From the NCBI RefSeq assembly GCF_000504245.1, contig NZ_KI632509.1, forward strand, positions 3,747,502 to 3,811,501: a stretch of 64,000 nucleotides of DNA. Reading direction: 5' to 3'. Shown in pieces: positions 53,134 through 63,134 of this stretch. A program made the position numbers and the translations under genes. Under the pieces are notes generated by a model. It saw only the letters and a list, made by a program, of their open reading frames with translations. It was not told where the DNA came from and ran no database searches. Position 1 is the first letter of the stretch, and each line of letters begins with the position of its first letter. The DNA is from Haloechinothrix halophila YIM 93223. Lineage in GTDB: Bacteria; Actinomycetota; Actinomycetes; Mycobacteriales; Pseudonocardiaceae.

Positions 53134-56100
53134 TCAGGACGCGAGCGTGTCCGCCCGCGCGTCGTTTCCGGCCAGCCGTTCGCGCAGCATGGCCGCCAGC
53201 CGCTCGACGTGTGGTTCGCCGAGCAGGCGGTAGTGGCCGGCGGGCAACCGGACGATCGCCGGGTCGGCCACCATGCGGCCGGCCGGTGTCTCGATGAACG
53301 AACGCTGGTCGCCCCGTGCGGTGAACACGCTCACCGGTGCGGCGAGCCGGTCGGCGACGAGCGCGGTGCCGCGCATGCGGTACGTGTCGCGCACGATCCG
53401 CACGATCCGGCGCACCTGCGCCGGTTCGAACGCCGGGAATCGATCGGCGATGAACGCGGCGAAGCTGTCGTCGTCGGTGACCTCCGCGAGGCATTCCGCG
53501 AGGTGCGGGCCGTCGATCCGGCCCGCGAACACCGAGAACAACACCATCAGGTAAGCCCGGTCGCGGTAACTGGGCACAGCGACCGTGTCGGTGGCCCGCG
53601 CGCCGTCGATACGCGGCGAGCCCGGTGCGAGCAGGAACAGGTGCTCGACCCGCTCCCCCGCCGCCTCCAGCCTGCGCGCCACCTCGAACGCCAGTCGCGC
53701 GCCGAAGGAGTACCCGCACAACACATAGGGCCCCGCGGCCTGCGTGCCGCGCACCAGGTCGACATCGTGCTCGGCCATGTCGGCGAGCGTCGGGTATGGC
53801 TGCTCACCGCTGTTGACGCCATGCGCCTGCACGCCATACACCGGCCGGTCCGCGCCGAGCGCCGTGGCCAGCGGCCGCAGGTTCATCGGGTATCCGCCGA
53901 GGCCGGGCCAGCAGAACATCGCGGGTCCAGCGCCCGCGTCGCTGAGCCGCACCAGCCGCGAACCGCGCATCGGTCGCCGCCCGGACACCGTCCGCGCGAG
54001 CGCCTCGATCGTCGGGGATTCGAACAGCACCTGCATCGGCAGGTCGCAGCCAAACTCCCGGTTCAACCGGTGGACGAGTGAGACGGCGATCAGCGAGTTG
54101 CCACCGCACGCGAAGAAGTCGTCACGCACCGACAACGACTCGCAGTCAAGGGCCTGCTGCCAGATCGCGTGGATCCGTTCCTCGTCCGGCGTGCGCGGTG
54201 CCACGAGCGGGATCGACTCCGCGTCGGCTTCCAGCCGGGCGAGCGCGGCGGCGTCGACCTTGCCGTTGGCCAGCTCCGGCAGCCGGTCCACCACCCGAAC
54301 CGCATTGGGCACCATGTAGTCCGGCAGTTCGGCGGTCAGGTCATCGCGGATCAGCTCGGCGGGTCCCTTCATGTGCACGATGTCCTCACGCATGCCCTCG
54401 CTGCGCCGCTGCTCCTCGCTGATCCGGCCGCCGAGGATGAAGTACGTCGGTGCGTCCGCGCCGTCGGCGAGGATCGTGGCCAGTTTCCTGGCCGCCGCGA
54501 GATCGTCGCCGGTGCGCGAGCTGTACCCGGACGGCATCATGCCCACCGCAGCCCCGGACATCGCCAGGTGCTGGGCCGTACGGCCCAGCGCGAGGTAGCG
54601 GGCCCACTCAGGGCCGCCGCGGCCGCGCAGCGTGATGCCGAAGCTCGCCCTGTCGTACACCGCCTGATTGATCGCGATGACGTCGTTGCGCTCCACCAGA
54701 TCGTCGGCGACCCGGTGCAGCTGCCCGTCGGCATACCGGTACTGCCCGGCGGGCAGCTCGGGGATCCGGCCGGGGTGGCTCTGCACGTACATCTCGGTGC
54801 CGTCGTCGGGCGCGGCCGCAGCGAACGGGACGATACGGACCGAGCCGAGGTACCGGTCGTCGGCGGCGACGTCCAGCTCGCCGAGCACGGACGCGTTGTG
54901 GCAGGCATCGGTGAGCTCGCCGATGCCGTACCCGTATCCGGGAAGGACCGCGTCGAACAGGCCGACCATGTGGCCGGCCTCGATCTCCAGCACCTCCTGG
55001 ATGTTCTTGGTGTACACCGGCTCGATGGCCTGGTTCTTGCCGACGAAGTGGACACTGATGCCGGGCGTCACCGCCTGGCTGGTCCCGCTCATGCGCACCA
55101 GCACATGCCGCGCCGGGTGGTAGTAGTACACGCCGTCGGGCAGCCCAGCGACCTCACCGGCTTCCAGGTAGAGCTGGGTGGCGTACAGGGCGCCGGGTGA
55201 GGCGTAGGCGTACTTGGGCAGCAGGCGCTCATCGCTGTGGAACTGCCCGAAGTTGCGCAGGATCTCGCCGAGTTCGGTCAGGGTCAGCTCGTCGAGACCG
55301 CGGTTGCGCGCCACGCTCACCGGACCTCGCAGGGTCCGCAGCAGGTCGTCGATCGAGACCTGCCCGCCATCGAAGAAGCGGTACGTCTTGCGCGCGAACG
55401 CCCGCCCGCGCTGGCGCGACGTCGCCTCCGTGCCCGGCAGAGCGATGATGGTTCTGGCATCGACGTCGGCGTCGTCGCGGCAGCCGAGCTGGTCGAGCTG
55501 CGCCTTCACCTGCAGCTTGCTCGCCTTCGACCGGTGATGGGCTCCGGCCTCGCCCTGGTCCATCACACTGGCCTCCGCCGGGTCCAGCTCGACGAAGGTA
55601 ACCAGCTTCTGGTGCCCAGTACGCGGATCGTCGGCGACGATGGCCGCGGCGGCACGCACCCAGGTGTGCGCCTCGACGGCATGCCGCACCTCGTCCAGTT
55701 CGATGCGGAAACCACGCAGCTTGACCTGGTTGTCGACACGGCCGACGAACTGCACGGTGCCGTCGGCGTTGCGGTACACCAGGTCGCCGGTGCGGTACAG
55801 CCGCTGATGGCCGAGATGCTCGCCGGGATCGATGAACCGCTGCGCGGTCAGCTCCGGCTGGCGCAGGTAGCCACGGGCCAGCTGCACACCGCCGATGTAG
55901 AGTTCGCCGACCTCGCCGACGGCGAGTGGTCGCCGGTGCTCGTCGAGCACGTGGTAACTGGTGCCCGCCGCGGGCGCACCGATGGAGACGGTGTTCGGCC
56001 CGTTGGCGATCACGTCCTTGTCGACCCGGTGCGCGGAGGTGTTCACCGTGCATTCGGTCGGGCCGTAGAGGTTCACCAGCTCGGCGCCCGGCAGCTGGTC

Positions 56101-56982
56101 GAGGCAGCGCGCCGCCAGCCGCCGCGACAGTGCCTCGCCGCCGCTGAACACCCGCCGCAGGGACGTGCACGTGCCCAGATCACCGGTGTCCACCAGCGCC
56201 TGTAGCAAGGTCGGGACACACTGCAGGGTGGTCACCTCGTGCCCGCGGATCGTCTCGATCAGCGCATCGGGATCGCGGTAGGCGCCTGCCCGCGCCAGCA
56301 CCACCGTGCTGCCGACGCCGCACGCGAGTAGTTCCCACTGCGCCGCGTCGAAGCTCATCGGTGTCTTCGCCACCACGGTGGCGTCCGCGTCGAGACCGTG
56401 CGCGCGCCGCAGCCAGCGCATCTGGTTGACGATGGCGTGGTGCTCGATCATCACGCCCTTGGGTGTGCCAGTGCTGCCGGAGGTGTAGATGACGTAGGCG
56501 AGGCTGTCGTGCCGGGGTCCATCGGACGGCAGCGCGTTCGCCAGCGCGGACCGCGCGACCTCCTCGACCGTCACGATCCGGGTCCCCTCCGGTGCGAAGC
56601 CGGCGATCTCGCTCCGGAGCGCTTCGGCGGTGAGAACCAGGTCAACGCGCGCGTCGGCGAGCATGTAACGCAGCCGGTTGGCCGGGTACTGCGGTGAGAG
56701 CGGCAGGTACGCGCCGCCCGCGCGGAGCACGCCCCACACCCCGGTGATCAGCTCGACGCCAGGGTCGAGGAACAGGCCGACCGGGGTATCCGCGCCGACA
56801 CCGTGCCGCTGCAGGAACGCGGCGAGCCCGGCGCTGTCGGCCGCCAGCTCGGCGAAGGTGCGGGTGCGCTCACCCGCGATGACCGCGATGTCCTCCGGAC
56901 GGTTCGCGGTCTGCTCCGCCAACAGCTCCGGCAGTGTGGTCGGAACCCTGCGCCGCCGGTTGGCCGGCACGGTTGGTGGCAT
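53134..56982 (-). CDS. indC: Indigoidine-synthetase-type NRPS (A-Ox-T-TE)
   Basis: A 1282-aa single-module NRPS, the same length and domain order as BpsA/IndC. The A domain spans about 1-500 (YTSGSTGTPKG near 165; NLYGPTECT; YRTGDLVY; GRVDNQVKLRGFR). An FMN oxidase domain, inserted between A8 and A10, spans about 520-870 (ATQLYLEAG, HFVGKNQAIEPVY, GIGELTDACHN). A10 is at ELANGKVDAAAL, T has Ser963 (FFACGGNSL), and TE has Ser1092 in CGYSFGAR. The A4 region MSFDAAQWE is the same as in BpsA, so L-glutamine is the expected substrate and a 3-aminopiperidine-2,6-dione-type product the expected release. No indA/indB partners are next to it. Confidence 0.93.
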   Translation of the reverse strand: MPPTVPANRRRRVPTTLPELLAEQTANRPEDIAVIAGERTRTFAELAADSAGLAAFLQRHGVGADTPVGLFLDPGVELITGVWGVLRAGGAYLPLSPQYPANRLRYMLADARVDLVLTAEALRSEIAGFAPEGTRIVTVEEVARSALANALPSDGPRHDSLAYVIYTSGSTGTPKGVMIEHHAIVNQMRWLRRAHGLDADATVVAKTPMSFDAAQWELLACGVGSTVVLARAGAYRDPDALIETIRGHEVTTLQCVPTLLQALVDTGDLGTCTSLRRVFSGGEALSRRLAARCLDQLPGAELVNLYGPTECTVNTSAHRVDKDVIANGPNTVSIGAPAAGTSYHVLDEHRRPLAVGEVGELYIGGVQLARGYLRQPELTAQRFIDPGEHLGHQRLYRTGDLVYRNADGTVQFVGRVDNQVKLRGFRIELDEVRHAVEAHTWVRAAAAIVADDPRTGHQKLVTFVELDPAEASVMDQGEAGAHHRSKASKLQVKAQLDQLGCRDDADVDARTIIALPGTEATSRQRGRAFARKTYRFFDGGQVSIDDLLRTLRGPVSVARNRGLDELTLTELGEILRNFGQFHSDERLLPKYAYASPGALYATQLYLEAGEVAGLPDGVYYYHPARHVLVRMSGTSQAVTPGISVHFVGKNQAIEPVYTKNIQEVLEIEAGHMVGLFDAVLPGYGYGIGELTDACHNASVLGELDVAADDRYLGSVRIVPFAAAAPDDGTEMYVQSHPGRIPELPAGQYRYADGQLHRVADDLVERNDVIAINQAVYDRASFGITLRGRGGPEWARYLALGRTAQHLAMSGAAVGMMPSGYSSRTGDDLAAARKLATILADGADAPTYFILGGRISEEQRRSEGMREDIVHMKGPAELIRDDLTAELPDYMVPNAVRVVDRLPELANGKVDAAALARLEADAESIPLVAPRTPDEERIHAIWQQALDCESLSVRDDFFACGGNSLIAVSLVHRLNREFGCDLPMQVLFESPTIEALARTVSGRRPMRGSRLVRLSDAGAGPAMFCWPGLGGYPMNLRPLATALGADRPVYGVQAHGVNSGEQPYPTLADMAEHDVDLVRGTQAAGPYVLCGYSFGARLAFEVARRLEAAGERVEHLFLLAPGSPRIDGARATDTVAVPSYRDRAYLMVLFSVFAGRIDGPHLAECLAEVTDDDSFAAFIADRFPAFEPAQVRRIVRIVRDTYRMRGTALVADRLAAPVSVFTARGDQRSFIETPAGRMVADPAIVRLPAGHYRLLGEPHVERLAAMLRERLAGNDARADTLAS

Positions 56983-57018
56983 GACGGTATCCCCTCTCCT
57001 CTGGCACGGACGGGAGTC

Positions 57019-58347
57019 TCAAACGTTGGCCGGGGCAAGGCTGGGCACCAGGCGCACGGCGATCGCGCGGCGGCGATAGCACCACCAGGTCAGCGCGAAG
57101 CAGCCCGCGTAGCAGGCGATGAAGCCGAGCATCGCCGTGTCGGCGGTGCCGGTGCTCGCCACGGACATGGCGAACGCACGGCTGACGCCGAACCCGCCGA
57201 ACGCGCCGATCGCCGACGCGATACCGATCGCGGCAGCCGCCTCGCGCCGCGCGCGAGCCGGGTCATCACCGCAGCGTGCGGAGAAGATCGCCGGAATCAT
57301 CCTGTAGGTCGAGCCGTTGCCGATGCCGCTGGTGACGAACAGCACGAGGAACGCGCCGAGGAACAGCGGGAAGCTCCCCGCTGCCCGGCCGACGACGACC
57401 AGACCGGCGGCACCGGCCATCGCGGCGAAGTTCCACTGCGACACCAGGCTGCCGCTTGAGCGGTCGGCGAGCCAGCCACCCAACGGTCGGCTCACCGCGC
57501 CGACCAGCGGCCCGAGCCAGGCGTAGTGCGCGACCGGCACCTCGGGGAACTGCGTGGCGATCAACAGCGGCATCGCGAACGAGTAACCGATGAACGATCC
57601 GAACGTGCCGATGTAGAGCGTCGACACCACCCACGTGTGCGCGCGGGTCGCGGCGGCGGCGTGCGCCCGGAAATCGCCGCGCACACCGGGCAGGTCGTCC
57701 ATCAGCGACAGCGCGAGCAGCGAGGAGAGCAGCACCACCGGCAGGTACACGACGCCCGCGTAGGCCAGGTGGATTCCGGTACCGAGCGAGATCACGATCG
57801 GCACCACGACCTGGACCACTGTCACGCCGATGTTGCCGCCGGTCGCGTTGATCGCCAGCGCCGTTCCCTGCCGCTGTGCGGGGTAGAAGTGGGAGATGTT
57901 GGCCATCGACGAGGCGAAGTTGCCGCCGCCGAGCCCGGCGAGTCCCGCGGCGAGCAGGAACACGCCGTACGACGCGCTGGACGACACGCAGTAGATCAGC
58001 AACCCGCACGGGACGAGCAGCACGATGCCGCTCAGGAAGGTCCACAGGCGCCCGCCGAACACGGCCACCAGATAGGTGTAGGGCAGCCGCAGGGCCGCGC
58101 CGATCAGGTTGGGCAGTGCGGTGAGCCAGAACAGCTGGTCGACGCTGAAGGCGAACCCGGCGGCTGGCAGGCTCACCACCACGACGCTCCAGATCGCCCA
58201 CAGCGAGAACGCGACATGCTCGCACAGCATGGACACGAGCAGGTTGCGTCGCGCCGTCGCGCGGCCGGTGCGCCGCCAGAACTCGGCGTCCTCCGGATCC
58301 CAGCGCGCCAGCCGCCGACGCGGGCTGGCCTTCTCGATAATGCTCAC
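57019..58347 (-). CDS. narK: Nitrate/nitrite transporter (NarK-type MFS)
   Basis: A 442-aa MFS protein of the NNP family. Signature stretches include AAGLAGLGGGNFASSMANISHFYP and GNGSTYRMIPAIF with the Gly-rich nitrate motifs. The GTG at 58347 overlaps the reductase stop (GTGA). It precedes the NRPS by 36 bases on the same strand. It could import nitrate or move nitrite; direction cannot be told. Confidence 0.9.
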   Translation of the reverse strand: MSIIEKASPRRRLARWDPEDAEFWRRTGRATARRNLLVSMLCEHVAFSLWAIWSVVVVSLPAAGFAFSVDQLFWLTALPNLIGAALRLPYTYLVAVFGGRLWTFLSGIVLLVPCGLLIYCVSSSASYGVFLLAAGLAGLGGGNFASSMANISHFYPAQRQGTALAINATGGNIGVTVVQVVVPIVISLGTGIHLAYAGVVYLPVVLLSSLLALSLMDDLPGVRGDFRAHAAAATRAHTWVVSTLYIGTFGSFIGYSFAMPLLIATQFPEVPVAHYAWLGPLVGAVSRPLGGWLADRSSGSLVSQWNFAAMAGAAGLVVVGRAAGSFPLFLGAFLVLFVTSGIGNGSTYRMIPAIFSARCGDDPARARREAAAAIGIASAIGAFGGFGVSRAFAMSVASTGTADTAMLGFIACYAGCFALTWWCYRRRAIAVRLVPSLAPANV

Positions 58348-59825
58348 GCCGCAACTCCTTCTATCTCGGCCCAGTCCGCGGTCGCCGCCGCCGCGGCGGG
58401 TTCGGCTCGCGCGAGTGCGTCGGCCAGCGCGCAGACGGTGTCGCGGCAGCCGCCGCAACCGCTGCCGGCCCGGGTGGCCTCGCGCAGCGCGTCGACGCTG
58501 CGCGCGCCCGCCTGCCACGCCGTGACCAGCTCGCCCTTCGTCACCGTGTTGCACCGGCAGATCACCGAGGAAGCCTGCCGGTGGAGCACCGGTCCGCTCG
58601 CTGGCGCGGTCGCTCCGGCCAGCAGGTCCAGTGGCTCGGCAGGCGCCGCGTTCGGCGTGCCGTACAGCTGGGCGACGGTGGCGGCGCCAGCGGGGAAGCC
58701 GATCATGATCGCCCCGGTCACTCGCTCATTCCGTACGACGAGCTTCACGTAGCGGCGGCGCGCGGGGTCCGCCAGCCGCAGCACCTCGGCGACGGGGTCG
58801 GACGGTTCGGTGTGCGTCTCGCCGAGCGCTACTAGGTCGATCCCGCGCGCCTTGAGCGCCGTCACCGGCGCGCTCCCCCGGTAACGCGCGGCCGGATCGG
58901 CACCGGTGAGCAGGTCGGCGAGCACGCTCGCCTGCTCCCACGCCGGTCCGACGAGGCCGGAGCTCACACCGTCGTGCTGTGCGCAGTCACCGATGGCGTG
59001 CACCGCCGGATCGTCCGTGCGCAGCAGGTCGTCCACGACGACGCCGTGCTCGACCGCGATCCCGGCCGCGGCCGCCAGGCTCACCGCGGGACGGACGCCG
59101 GTGGCGACCACCACCAGCCGTGCGGGAACCACCGTGCCGTTGGCGAGTTCCAGCCCGGTTCCCGGCCGGTAACGCCGCACCTGGCAGCCAAGCAGCACGC
59201 CGACCCCCGCGTCGGTGAGGGCATCGGCGAGCACCGCACCGGCCGGTCCGTCGAGCTGACGGTCCATCAGCCGGTCGGACCGGTGCACCACGGTCACTTG
59301 GGTGCCCCGTTCGGCGAGCGCGCTGGCGCTCTCCAGGCCGAGCACACCGCCGCCGAGCACCGCGACCGGTTCGCCGCGCTCGGCGACTGCCGCGATGCGC
59401 GGGCAGTCGTCCAGGTCATGCAACACCGCGACGCCCTCGGCGAGTGCCGCGCCGTCGCGCAGCCCCTCGATCGGCGGAAGCCACGGCGTGCTGCCGGTCG
59501 CCAGCACCAGCCGGTCGTAACCGACCGTCCTGCCATCGTCGAGCAGGACGCGGTTGCCCGCGCGGTCGACGGCTCGCACGGTGGTGCCCAGCAGCAACTC
59601 GACGCGGTTCTCCCGCGCCCAGCCCGCGCCGTGCAGCGCCGCGTCCGCCCGGCTGAGTTCGCCCTCGACGATGTGCGGGAGCAGCACCCGGTTGTACGCC
59701 AGGTGCCGCTCCGCGCCGATGATCGTGATCCGCACGGCTGCCGCGTCCGGGTCGCGGGCCCGGATCTCCTCGGCGAGCCTGGCGCCCGCCATCCCGTACC
59801 CGACGATGACGACATGGGTGTTCAT
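58344..59825 (-). CDS. nasC: Nitrate-reductase electron-transfer subunit (NasC/NirB N-terminal-like)
   Basis: A 493-aa FAD/NADH oxidoreductase. It has FAD-binding VIVGYGMAGARLAEEI, NAD-binding VAVLGGGVLGLESASALAERG, AIGDCAQHDG, and a C-terminal BFD-like [2Fe-2S] domain with CRCNTVTKGEL and GSGCGGC. This is the flavoprotein half of NirB-type enzymes without the sirohaem nitrite-reductase domain, as in NasC/NasB electron donors to NasA. Its ATG overlaps the nasA stop. Confidence 0.88.
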   Translation of the reverse strand: MNTHVVIVGYGMAGARLAEEIRARDPDAAAVRITIIGAERHLAYNRVLLPHIVEGELSRADAALHGAGWARENRVELLLGTTVRAVDRAGNRVLLDDGRTVGYDRLVLATGSTPWLPPIEGLRDGAALAEGVAVLHDLDDCPRIAAVAERGEPVAVLGGGVLGLESASALAERGTQVTVVHRSDRLMDRQLDGPAGAVLADALTDAGVGVLLGCQVRRYRPGTGLELANGTVVPARLVVVATGVRPAVSLAAAAGIAVEHGVVVDDLLRTDDPAVHAIGDCAQHDGVSSGLVGPAWEQASVLADLLTGADPAARYRGSAPVTALKARGIDLVALGETHTEPSDPVAEVLRLADPARRRYVKLVVRNERVTGAIMIGFPAGAATVAQLYGTPNAAPAEPLDLLAGATAPASGPVLHRQASSVICRCNTVTKGELVTAWQAGARSVDALREATRAGSGCGGCRDTVCALADALARAEPAAAAATADWAEIEGVAA

Positions 59826-61966
59826 CTACCCTCCGGAAGGTCGGGCCACGGCGCCAGCCGGGCAGCGCACGTCTTGAACTCGGGCATGCGGCTGACCGGA
59901 TCGAGCGCCGGGTTGGTGATCAAGTTCGCGCGCTGGGCGTCAGGAAAGTGGATCGGCACGAACACCGTGTCCCTGCGCATCGACGGTGTGCACCTGACCC
60001 TCGCCCGCACCTCACCCCGCCGGGATGCCACCACGGCGAGGTCGCCGTCCGACACGTTCGCGCGCGCCGCCGTGTCCGGATGGACCTCGACGAACGCCTC
60101 CGGCACCGCCGCGGCCAACTCCGGCACCCGCCGGGTCTGCGCCCCGGTCTGATAGTGCTGCAGCACGCGGCCGGTGGTCGCCCACAACGGGTAGCGCGCG
60201 TCCGGTTCCTCCGCAGGCCCGTTGTGGTCCACGGCCGCCATCCTCGCCTTGCCGTCCGGATGCGCGAACGCGTCGAGGAACAGCCGTGGCGTGCCCGGAT
60301 GCGCGGCGTCGGGTACCGGCCAGTGCAGCGCCTCGCCCGCACGCAGGCGCGCGTGGCTGATGCCTGAGTAGTCGGCTGGACCGCCCGCCGAGGCCATACC
60401 CAGCTCGGCGAATGCCGCTTCCTGGCTGGTCGGGAACCGGCTCGCGGGCTGGCCGAGCCGCACGGCGAGCGCGTTGAGCACGTCGAGATCGCCGCGCACC
60501 CCGTCCGGAGCCGGTATCGCCTTGCGGCGCAACAGCACTCGGCCGTCGAGGTTGGTCGTCGTCCCGTCTTCTTCCGCCCACTGCGCCACCGGGAACACCA
60601 CGTCGGCCAGCGCGGCCGTTTCTGATGCCACGAAGTCGGCCACGACAAGCAGGTCGAGCGCGCCGAGCCGGTCAGCGACGTGGCCGGTGTTCGGCGCCGA
60701 CATCACGGGGTTCGACCCGAACACCACCAGCCCGCGCGGACCGCCGTCGGTACCGAGCGCGTCGAGCAGTTCATACGCCGAGCGGCCAGGGCCAGGCAGG
60801 CTGTCCGGCTCGACACCCCACACTCCGGCGACGTGCGCGCGGGCGGCGGGATCGGTGATGCGGCGGTAGCCCGGCAGCTGATCGGCCTTCTGCCCATGCT
60901 CGCGTCCGCCCTGACCGTTGCCCTGCCCGGTGAGGCAGCCGAACCCGGAGCCCATCGTGCCGGGCAGGCCGAGCGCCAGGCTCAGGTTGATCCACGCGGA
61001 TACCGCGTTCACACCGTCAGCGTGTTGCTCGGTGCCCCGCCCGGTCAGAACGTATGCCCCGTCGGCCGCGGCCAGCAGGCGAACCGCCGACCGCATGTCC
61101 GCCACCGGGACACCGGTGACGCGCATCGCGCGTTGCGGCCACCATCGCGCCGCCGCGTGCCACGCCTCGTCGAACCCGGTGACCCGCGCGGCGAGGTAGT
61201 CACGGTCGATGTGACCCTCGGCGAGGGCGATGTGCAGCATGCCGAGGGCGAGCGCCACATCCGTGCCCGGCGCGGGCTGCAGATGAAGCGAGGCCAGCTC
61301 GGCGGTGGCGCTGCGCCGGGGATCGATCACGATGAGCCCGCCTGCCCGTGCGGCACGGCCGAGGTGTCGCACGAACGGCGGCATCGTCTCCGCCACGTTG
61401 GCGCCGACGAGCAGCACCGCCTCCGCGTCGGCCAGGTCGGTGACCGGGAACGGCAGTCCCCGGTCGATGCCGAACGCACGAGTGGCCGCCGCGGCCGCCG
61501 ACGACATGCAGAACCGGCCGTTGTAGTCGATCTGCGACGTCCCGAGCGCGACGCGCGCGAACTTGCCGAGTAGATAGGCCTTCTCGTTGCTCAAGCCGCC
61601 GCTGCCGAACACGGCGACCGCGTCGTCGCCGTGGTCGGCCCGCAGCTCGCGCAGCCTGTCCGCCACGAAGTCCAGTGCCTCGTCCCAGCTCACCGGGCTC
61701 AGCGGCGCGCCGCGCCTGCGGCGGAGCAGCGGTGTGGTGAGCCTGCCCTGCGTGTCAAGCAGCGACGCCGAGGTCCAGCCCTTCTGGCACAGCCCGCCCT
61801 GGTTGGCCGGGAAGTCGCGGGCGGCGACCCGTACCGGCCCGCCGCCCTGCCGCGTCGTCGGCGAGAGCCGCATCCCGCACTGGAGTGCGCAATACGGGCA
61901 GTGCGTGTCGACCTGGGTTACGACCGGCATCGGCTGGCCGTCGCCGCTGGGTCGTTCGCGGCTCAC
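59822..61966 (-). CDS. nasA: Assimilatory nitrate reductase, catalytic subunit
   Basis: A 714-aa molybdopterin (Mo-bisPGD) oxidoreductase. The N-terminal [4Fe-4S] cluster is bound by HCPYCALQCGM and GGLCQKGW; YNGRFCMSSAAAA, GRGTEQHADGVNA and GQGNGQGGREHGQK are typical of NasA. It reduces nitrate to nitrite in the cytoplasm. The length is normal. Its start overlaps the DAHP synthase stop by 4 bases. No nirB/nirD (nitrite to ammonium) is in this window. Confidence 0.92.
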   Translation of the reverse strand: MSRERPSGDGQPMPVVTQVDTHCPYCALQCGMRLSPTTRQGGGPVRVAARDFPANQGGLCQKGWTSASLLDTQGRLTTPLLRRRRGAPLSPVSWDEALDFVADRLRELRADHGDDAVAVFGSGGLSNEKAYLLGKFARVALGTSQIDYNGRFCMSSAAAAATRAFGIDRGLPFPVTDLADAEAVLLVGANVAETMPPFVRHLGRAARAGGLIVIDPRRSATAELASLHLQPAPGTDVALALGMLHIALAEGHIDRDYLAARVTGFDEAWHAAARWWPQRAMRVTGVPVADMRSAVRLLAAADGAYVLTGRGTEQHADGVNAVSAWINLSLALGLPGTMGSGFGCLTGQGNGQGGREHGQKADQLPGYRRITDPAARAHVAGVWGVEPDSLPGPGRSAYELLDALGTDGGPRGLVVFGSNPVMSAPNTGHVADRLGALDLLVVADFVASETAALADVVFPVAQWAEEDGTTTNLDGRVLLRRKAIPAPDGVRGDLDVLNALAVRLGQPASRFPTSQEAAFAELGMASAGGPADYSGISHARLRAGEALHWPVPDAAHPGTPRLFLDAFAHPDGKARMAAVDHNGPAEEPDARYPLWATTGRVLQHYQTGAQTRRVPELAAAVPEAFVEVHPDTAARANVSDGDLAVVASRRGEVRARVRCTPSMRRDTVFVPIHFPDAQRANLITNPALDPVSRMPEFKTCAARLAPWPDLPEGR

Positions 61967-63021
61967 CCTGTCGGTTGCAGCATCGGCGCCGTCACCCCGG
62001 CGAGCTTGCGGCCGAGGCCCATGGCCAGCATCTCCAGCCTGCCCATCAGCTGCTCGAAGTCAGCGGGCAGCAGCGCCTGCTTCCCGTCGCACAGCGCCGA
62101 TTCCGGCTGGCCGTGGACATCGACGAGCAGGGCGTCCGCGCCAGCCGCCACCGCCGCCATGGCGACCGGTTCGACCAGCGACGGGATGCCCGCCGAGTGG
62201 CTCGGGTCGACCATCACCGGCAGATGCGTGCGCTGTTTGAACAGCGCGACCGCCGAGATGTCGAGGGTGAAGCGGGTCGCGGACTCGAACGTGCGGATGC
62301 CCCGCTCGCACAGCACGACCTGGTCGTTGCCCTGGCACAGGATGTATTCGGCCGCGGCGAGCACTTCGTCGACCGTGCAGCCGAAGCCGCGCTTGAGCAC
62401 CACCGGCTTGCCGGCCGCGCCCGCCTCCCGCAGCAGCTCGAAGTTCTGCATGTTGCGCGCGCCGATCTGCAGGCCGTCGGCGACCGCCGCGACCTCGGTG
62501 ACATGCCGTGGGTCGAGCACCTCGGTCAGAATTGGCAGCCCGCTGCGCTCGCGGGCCTCATCCAGCATCGCGAGGCCTTCCCACCACAGGCCCTGGAAGT
62601 CATAGGGAGACGTGCGCGGCTTGAACGCGCCGCCGCGCATCCCGACCGCGCCCGCGGCCCGGACCACGCCGACGGTGTCGTGCAATTGCTCGCTGGTCTC
62701 GACCGCGCACGGGCCCGCGAAGACCGAGATGGCCCCGTCGCCGATGTCGGCGGGTCCGATCTGGACGATCGTGCCCTCGGGGCGGATGTCGGAGTGGCCG
62801 TAGCGGCTCTTGCCCGTCGTCGGGACCACCGCCAGCGGCTCGGGCAGGTGCGCTGGGCGGGCGTGGGCTGGTCCGTCGCCGGTGGCCAGGATGGTGGGCG
62901 TGGCGCCGAACCGGAGCGGGGTGGCGGTGCCGCCCGCCGACGTGAGGTACTCGACCCAGCCGGCGACATCGGACGCGCCGACGGCGGGAGCGAAAACGTG
63001 GACTCGTTCGTGACCGGACAT
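61963..63021 (-). CDS. 3-deoxy-7-phosphoheptulonate (DAHP) synthase
   Basis: A 352-aa DAHP synthase of the type I-beta (AroA/AroG-KDO8P-like) class. An N-terminal regulatory-like domain of about 100 residues is followed by the TIM barrel: FAGPCAVET, RGGAFKPRTSPYDFQG, IGARNMQNFELL, VLKRGFG and DPSHSAG carry PEP, E4P and metal ligands. It feeds the shikimate pathway; an extra copy in a specialised operon usually means an aromatic precursor is needed. It lies 113 bases after the adenylating enzyme. Confidence 0.9.
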   Translation of the reverse strand: MSGHERVHVFAPAVGASDVAGWVEYLTSAGGTATPLRFGATPTILATGDGPAHARPAHLPEPLAVVPTTGKSRYGHSDIRPEGTIVQIGPADIGDGAISVFAGPCAVETSEQLHDTVGVVRAAGAVGMRGGAFKPRTSPYDFQGLWWEGLAMLDEARERSGLPILTEVLDPRHVTEVAAVADGLQIGARNMQNFELLREAGAAGKPVVLKRGFGCTVDEVLAAAEYILCQGNDQVVLCERGIRTFESATRFTLDISAVALFKQRTHLPVMVDPSHSAGIPSLVEPVAMAAVAAGADALLVDVHGQPESALCDGKQALLPADFEQLMGRLEMLAMGLGRKLAGVTAPMLQPTG

Positions 63022-63134
63022 GACAGGTCCGCCTTTCGGGTATGCGATCGGAAAGGTCTGCGAATGGCGGTGCCGGCCGCGCTGTCGAGCGCACGGCCGG
63101 CACCGGCGGGTGTAGTGAGTTCGTCGCGGTGGCG

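Noticed and set aside
53134-56982. Second NRPS module or condensation domain in the synthetase
   Set aside because: The only insertion is the FMN oxidase domain in the A domain. There is one A, one T and one TE, and no HHxxxDG motif.
58348-58554. Upstream extension of narK
   Set aside because: It overlaps the reductase gene by 200 bases in another frame. The GTGA overlap at 58347 fits the operon pattern.
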